Shown in pieces: positions 24,960-28,518 of a stretch of DNA of 28,518 nucleotides (position 1 is its first letter; the number at the start of each line of letters is the position of its first letter). Below the pieces are notes generated by a model. It made no database searches. It had not been told where the DNA came from and saw only the letters and a program-made list of their open reading frames with translations. The stretch is taken from NCBI GenBank assembly GCA_046583095.1, contig JAYGDB010000142.1, positions 1-28,518 on the forward strand, in the 5' to 3' direction. The translations under genes were made by a program, and so were the position numbers. The stretch comes from JAJDAN01 sp046583095 (GTDB lineage: Bacteria; Myxococcota_A; UBA9160; UBA4427).

Positions 24960-25308
24960 GATCCGAGCGATGTCCCCGCGGTGTTTCGAGGGCGCTCAGT
25001 CTACTGCACCCGCCGCAGAAGCCTGGGGCCGCACACGCGAGGCGTGTCCGGCGCGCAAGGGCTGCGGGCCGAGACGCTGCAGCCGCAGATCTTGCGCCGG
25101 GCCGTAGCGAACCGGCCTCGCACTGCTCGCCCGGCAGGCGTCCGATAGACCAGAGCCCCCGGCTGCTTGCCTCGGAAGTTGCCCCCCTCCCCGACTCGCC
25201 TTTTCTCGGCGGCACGCTTCCTGCACACAAGGGACGTGCGATTCCCCGCAAACCAGACAGTTGCAGGAGAAAACTCGGGTCGGAGAGGGACCGAAACGGA
25301 ACCTTGAG
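24960..25308 (+). promoter_or_regulatory. Divergent intergenic region with sigma-54-like promoter at 25211-25224
   Basis: 349 bp without a gene. On the plus strand GGCACG (25211-25216), four bases, then CTGC (25221-25224) reproduces the -24/-12 layout TGGCACG-N4-TTGC with both invariant dinucleotides GG and GC correctly spaced; the flanking T's are C. Transcription would begin near 25235 and lead into the multicopper oxidase at 25309. No activator gene is adjacent. I could not identify the minus-strand SDR promoter. Confidence 0.5.
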
Positions 25309-27375
25309 ATGAGCTTCACCAGACGATCTTTCATCACGTCGGCGAGCGCCGCGGCTCTTCTGGGCGCCCGACGCGGCGGGGGACGACGCGGCCGCGGCCG
25401 ACGCAGGGCCCCGAGCGGCACCCAGACGAAGAGCGGACTCTTGTTCGGCTACACGCCCTTCACCCAGGACCTGTTCATCCCGGATCTCGTGACGAATCTC
25501 GGGTCGGGCAGCCTGAGTCCCACGCCCGCGGCCATCGCCGCGCGTGGACCTATCGCGCCGTCTCACTCTGCCGGAACTCACTTCGATGACGTCGCGCACG
25601 GAATCGCGCCCGAGTTCGGGCTCTGCGATGACTGGAACAAGTTCGGTAGCGGTACCCACGTCCAGGAGTTCGAGCTGATCACCGAAGAGACGACCCACAG
25701 ATTCGTTCCGGGCGGGCCGGATGTGCCGATCTTCAGCTATCGCGATCCGAGCGCTGGAGGCCCCGGCACGGGGACCACTCCCGGTCCGACCTTCCTGTTG
25801 GACTACCGCGCGCCCGTCGTCCTGCGAAACTCGAACGCCCTCACACGCGACCGGAGCGGGACCAACTCGACCCACCACGATCACGAGACCTCGATTCACC
25901 TGCACGGCACGCACGGCCCAGCACATTCGGATGGCTATCCGGACTTCTACACCCTGGCCGGCGAATCGAGGGACTACTTCTACACCAACATCGCTCCGCG
26001 AGAGAGCGACTACGGCACGGGTATTGCGCCCGCGACCTACGGAGAATTCGACGAGGCGTGGATTCCGACCACGCTCTGGTATCACGACCACGCCATGGAC
26101 GTCACCGGCTTCAACGTCGCCCACGGCCTCGCGGGCTTCTACCTGGTGCGGAGCGAGCGAGAGGAGCAGCTGGCCGACATGGGTGTGATCCCGAGGATCG
26201 GCGACCTCGACGACTACGGGAAACCCCTCGACTTCGGACTCGCCCTGCAGGACCAGCGTTTCAACGCGGACGGGACGATCTACTACGACTTCCTGGACCA
26301 CAACGGGCGCATCGGCGACGTCATGACCATCAACGGCGTGGCCCAACCCAGGCACAAGGTCCAGCGGCGGAAGTACCGCCTGCGCTTCCTGAATGCATCG
26401 AACGCGCGCGTCTACGAGATTCGACTGAGTAACCGTCAGAAGATGTGCATCATCGGAACGGACAGTTGGCTGCTCCCCCGTGGAATCGAGGTGGACAGTT
26501 TCCAACTCGCCAGCGGGCAGCGTCACGACGTGATCATCGACTTCCGGGATGCCCCCGACGAGGTCTACCTGGAAAACATCATGTTCCACGCGGACGGGCG
26601 CGGCGGAAACGCGATCCGCGAGGACAAGGCCACCCAGCTGCTCAAGTTCGAGGTGAGCGGGAGCAATTTCAGCGAGCCGCGATGCGAGGAAGGGACCGTG
26701 ATCCGGGGGTTCGCCGGCATCGACCCGGGCGGCCAGTTCTCCTTCCACGACGAGGCCGAGGTTCTCGAAACCCGGAGCTTCGTCTTCAAGCGCAACAACG
26801 GAGCCTTTACGGTCAACGGCCGCTTGTTCAACCCGAGGCGGGCGGACGCCGTACCGCCGCTGGGCGTGGGCGCGGAGCGGTGGATCATGGAGAACCACTC
26901 GGGTGGCTGGTGGCACCCGATCCACACCCATCTCGAGGGATTCCAGATCAAGAAGATCAACGGAAAGCCACCGCGGCGTGAACGCCAGTTCAACAGCGAC
27001 ACCGTCGAGCTCCAGGGTCATACCACGTGTGAGGCGATCATGAAGTTCCGCACCTTCACGGGACCCTTCGTGTTCCACTGCCACAACATCGAGCACGAGG
27101 ACATGCGGATGATGGCCACCCACGACCCCACCCCGGTCGCTGGCTCTTCCGATGCCGATGCGATCGACGCCACTCCGCCGATGGACGGAGAAACCCGGAT
27201 CGATCCGGCAGTTTCGGGAGTCGTTCCGGATTGCCACGAACTCGAGGAAGACAAGCGCCTCTACTACGACGTCGCGGGCGACTTCGAACGCCTCGAGGGC
27301 CGCGGTGTCGGCTTCCCCGAGTGCGAATTCGATGTGAAGCGCAGAGGCAACCGCGGCCGTAGCGCCACAGAATGA
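25309..27375 (+). CDS. Tat-exported multicopper oxidase
   Basis: 688 residues from the ATG at 25309 (GGA purine site); an in-frame TTG at 25261 is less likely. Tat motif TRRSFI at residues 4-9. All copper motifs are present: HLHG (197-200), WYHDHAMD (257-264), HPIHTH (536-541) and HCHNIEHEDM with the T1 axial Met at 601. Hence a complete type 1 site plus trinuclear cluster for four-electron reduction of O2 with oxidation of Cu(I), metals or phenolics. The three-cupredoxin layout and length suit CotA-like or copper-resistance oxidases. An odd Arg/Gly-rich stretch (residues 21-34) replaces the usual Ala-rich end of the signal; another frame there reads more naturally. It is followed 13 bp later by a Sco-CusF gene, pointing to copper handling. 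Confidence 0.93.
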   Translation: MSFTRRSFITSASAAALLGARRGGGRRGRGRRRAPSGTQTKSGLLFGYTPFTQDLFIPDLVTNLGSGSLSPTPAAIAARGPIAPSHSAGTHFDDVAHGIAPEFGLCDDWNKFGSGTHVQEFELITEETTHRFVPGGPDVPIFSYRDPSAGGPGTGTTPGPTFLLDYRAPVVLRNSNALTRDRSGTNSTHHDHETSIHLHGTHGPAHSDGYPDFYTLAGESRDYFYTNIAPRESDYGTGIAPATYGEFDEAWIPTTLWYHDHAMDVTGFNVAHGLAGFYLVRSEREEQLADMGVIPRIGDLDDYGKPLDFGLALQDQRFNADGTIYYDFLDHNGRIGDVMTINGVAQPRHKVQRRKYRLRFLNASNARVYEIRLSNRQKMCIIGTDSWLLPRGIEVDSFQLASGQRHDVIIDFRDAPDEVYLENIMFHADGRGGNAIREDKATQLLKFEVSGSNFSEPRCEEGTVIRGFAGIDPGGQFSFHDEAEVLETRSFVFKRNNGAFTVNGRLFNPRRADAVPPLGVGAERWIMENHSGGWWHPIHTHLEGFQIKKINGKPPRRERQFNSDTVELQGHTTCEAIMKFRTFTGPFVFHCHNIEHEDMRMMATHDPTPVAGSSDADAIDATPPMDGETRIDPAVSGVVPDCHELEEDKRLYYDVAGDFERLEGRGVGFPECEFDVKRRGNRGRSATE

Positions 27376-27388
27376 CCTCGGCGGAACG

Positions 27389-28330
27389 ATGAAAGCGGGC
27401 TTTCGTGGCCTTTGGGTGGCTGTCTGCCTCGGGGCAGTGATCTCGCTCTCTTGCTACCCGTCGGCCGAGCAGCGAGGGGCCGGGGGCGGCTACGGAGACG
27501 TCGTCGACTCGACCGCGTCCCACCATGACGACGAGCCGAAGCAGCGCGGCGCCACGCGCAAGCAGTCGGACCAGTTCTCCAACATTCTCCTGACCACGCA
27601 GCACGGCGAGCAGGTTCGCTTCTACGACGATCTGGTGAAGGACAAGGTCGTCGTCATCAACCTGATGTACACGACCTGCTCGAAGATCTGCCCCGGCACC
27701 GCGGCCAACCTCGTGAAGATGCACCGTGTCTTCGGAGAGCGGATGGGGCGTGACATCTCGATCCTCTCTCTCTCGATCGACCCGGATCTCGACACCCCGG
27801 AGCGGCTCAAGGCCTACTGGGAGGCGTTCGGCAGCAAGTCGGGCTGGCTCTACCTGACGGGAGACTACGACGAGATCGATCAGCTCCGTCACGACCTGGG
27901 GGTCTACGATCTCGATCCGATCATCGATGCGGACAAGACCCAGCACTCCGGGATCGTCAGCTTCGGCAACGATCGCACGAACCGCTGGGCGGCCCTGCCC
28001 GCGCTCATGCACGCCGAGCAGATGGCGGCGTCGATTGCCCGACTCACCTGGGACGACGAGTGGGGGCCCCACGCAAGGCCCACGCAGATCGCCGACGCAC
28101 CCGGGCCGTCCCGGGGTCAAGGGGTCCTTCGCGGTGTCGACGCCGAAAAGGGAGAGGTCGTGATCGAGCACGAGGACATCCCCGAATTCATGATGGCGAT
28201 GACGATGAGCTTCGAGGTTGCCGACCGGGCGATGCTCGAGGGCCTGTCGCCCGGCCAGGCTGTGGACTTCAGCGTGGAACACTCGCAAGGGCGCTACCGA
28301 ATCCTGGGAATCGACCCCCGCGGCCGCTAG
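27389..28330 (+). CDS. Sco1/SenC-family lipoprotein fused to a CusF-like copper-binding domain
   Basis: 313 residues with an ATG and a GGCGGA ribosome site. The lipoprotein signal ends at Cys22 (ISLSC). Residues about 60-220 are a Sco/thioredoxin fold with the copper-binding CxxxC (TTCSKICPG, Cys97 and Cys101) and the distal His186 in DKTQHSG, so all three Sco copper ligands are present. Residues about 243-308 match the CusF-type copper-binding domain, with His261 and the Met pair in MMAMTMSF (Met271, Met273). Where E. coli CusF has Trp44, the closest position is Met. Sco proteins insert copper into CuA or other enzymes, while CusF domains shuttle Cu(I). Placed 13 bp after the multicopper oxidase gene, it likely loads or protects that oxidase. 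Confidence 0.93.
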   Translation: MKAGFRGLWVAVCLGAVISLSCYPSAEQRGAGGGYGDVVDSTASHHDDEPKQRGATRKQSDQFSNILLTTQHGEQVRFYDDLVKDKVVVINLMYTTCSKICPGTAANLVKMHRVFGERMGRDISILSLSIDPDLDTPERLKAYWEAFGSKSGWLYLTGDYDEIDQLRHDLGVYDLDPIIDADKTQHSGIVSFGNDRTNRWAALPALMHAEQMAASIARLTWDDEWGPHARPTQIADAPGPSRGQGVLRGVDAEKGEVVIEHEDIPEFMMAMTMSFEVADRAMLEGLSPGQAVDFSVEHSQGRYRILGIDPRGR

Positions 28331-28413
28331 CAACCTGTCCGCCGCCCTGAAAACCCCCCACGCCCGTCCTGGGCGACATCCCTGCCGCTATCGGGGTTGG
28401 TGGGCCGCTTGCC

Positions 28414-28432
28414 CCGCACCCGTGTGCGGTTT
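28414..28432 (+). terminator. Intrinsic terminator-like hairpin after the copper operon
   Basis: CCGCAC-CCGT-GTGCGG is a perfect six-base stem with a four-base loop followed by TTT, about 84 bp after the Sco gene's stop. The T-tract is short, so strength is uncertain. It ends 16 bp before the next start codon. Confidence 0.5.
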
Positions 28433-28447
28433 CGTACACTCCGCCTC

Positions 28448-28518
28448 GTGAGTTCGAGCCTTGAACGCGGATACGATGCCGTCTACCAGGGGAAGGATCC
28501 CGGGCGCTGGGATTTGAA
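28448..28518 (+). CDS. Start of a gene running off the right edge, unknown product
   Basis: A GTG at 28448 opens a frame of 23 codons to the window end, beginning SSSLERGYDAVYQG and continuing KDPGRWDL. The composition looks coding. A Tyr/Asp-rich start of this kind occurs in several SAM methyltransferases, but too little is visible to name it. There is no clear ribosome site. Confidence 0.35.
   Translation, partial: MSSSLERGYDAVYQGKDPGRWDL

Noticed and set aside
24643..27237. 864-codon minus-strand open frame
   Set aside because: Antisense to the multicopper oxidase, whose copper motifs prove the plus strand is coding.
1..28518. tRNA, rRNA, CRISPR arrays, insertion sequences, prophage genes, defence systems
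   Set aside because: Looked for by eye in gene gaps and gene content; no cloverleaf, spaced repeat array, transposase or integrase motif was seen. Small degraded copies could be missed.

Overview
The window is GC-rich bacterial chromosome with strong G/C bias at third codon positions, many GTG starts, Tat substrates, lipoproteins, a PEP-CTERM protein and a c-di-GMP riboswitch. This fits a member of the former Deltaproteobacteria in the broad sense (Myxococcota, Desulfobacterota or Binatota-like). There is no rRNA or other marker gene, so placement is an inference. I see no tRNA, IS element, phage gene or CRISPR array.

Left edge (1-639): the N-terminal part of a secreted choice-of-anchor-K (THxN-type) protein on the minus strand, preceded by a well-formed cyclic-di-GMP-I (GEMM-I) riboswitch at about 463-550 and a downstream hairpin at 433-459.

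Envelope machine (640-10365, all minus): nine tightly packed genes. In transcription order they are a small exported protein, a TPR exported protein, a large TPR lipoprotein, a short TPR lipoprotein, a small exported protein, ExbB/TolQ, two different ExbD/TolR proteins, and a one-pass protein with a coiled coil, a Pro-rich linker and an AgmX/PglI-type C-terminal domain. The parts list (one TolQ, two TolR, an AgmX/GltJ-type protein, TPR lipoproteins) resembles a reduced form of the Myxococcus Agl-Glt proton-driven envelope machine. One ExbD keeps the membrane Asp; the other has Asn in its place.

Exported-protein region (10857-19450): a Tat-dependent DUF3500 protein, a large lipoprotein with a predicted helical region, beta region and thrombospondin-type-3 calcium repeats, a PEP-CTERM protein, a cytoplasmic SAM methyltransferase (minus), a SAM methyltransferase that carries a lipoprotein signal peptide, and a lipoprotein zinc metalloprotease with a HEAT-like tail. 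A perfect CRP-type palindrome lies upstream of the protease.

Metabolic region (19573-24959): a TIGR00027/LCM-type methyltransferase (plus), then a minus-strand run of SDR, LLM flavin-dependent oxidoreductase, SGNH hydrolase, SDR and YIP1-family membrane protein, probably an oxidative-degradation operon.

Copper region (25309-28330, plus): a multicopper oxidase with all copper-ligand motifs and a Tat signal, followed 13 bp later by a Sco1-type lipoprotein fused to a CusF-like copper-binding domain. A near-consensus sigma-54 promoter precedes them. The first 71 bases of a further plus-strand gene run off the right edge.
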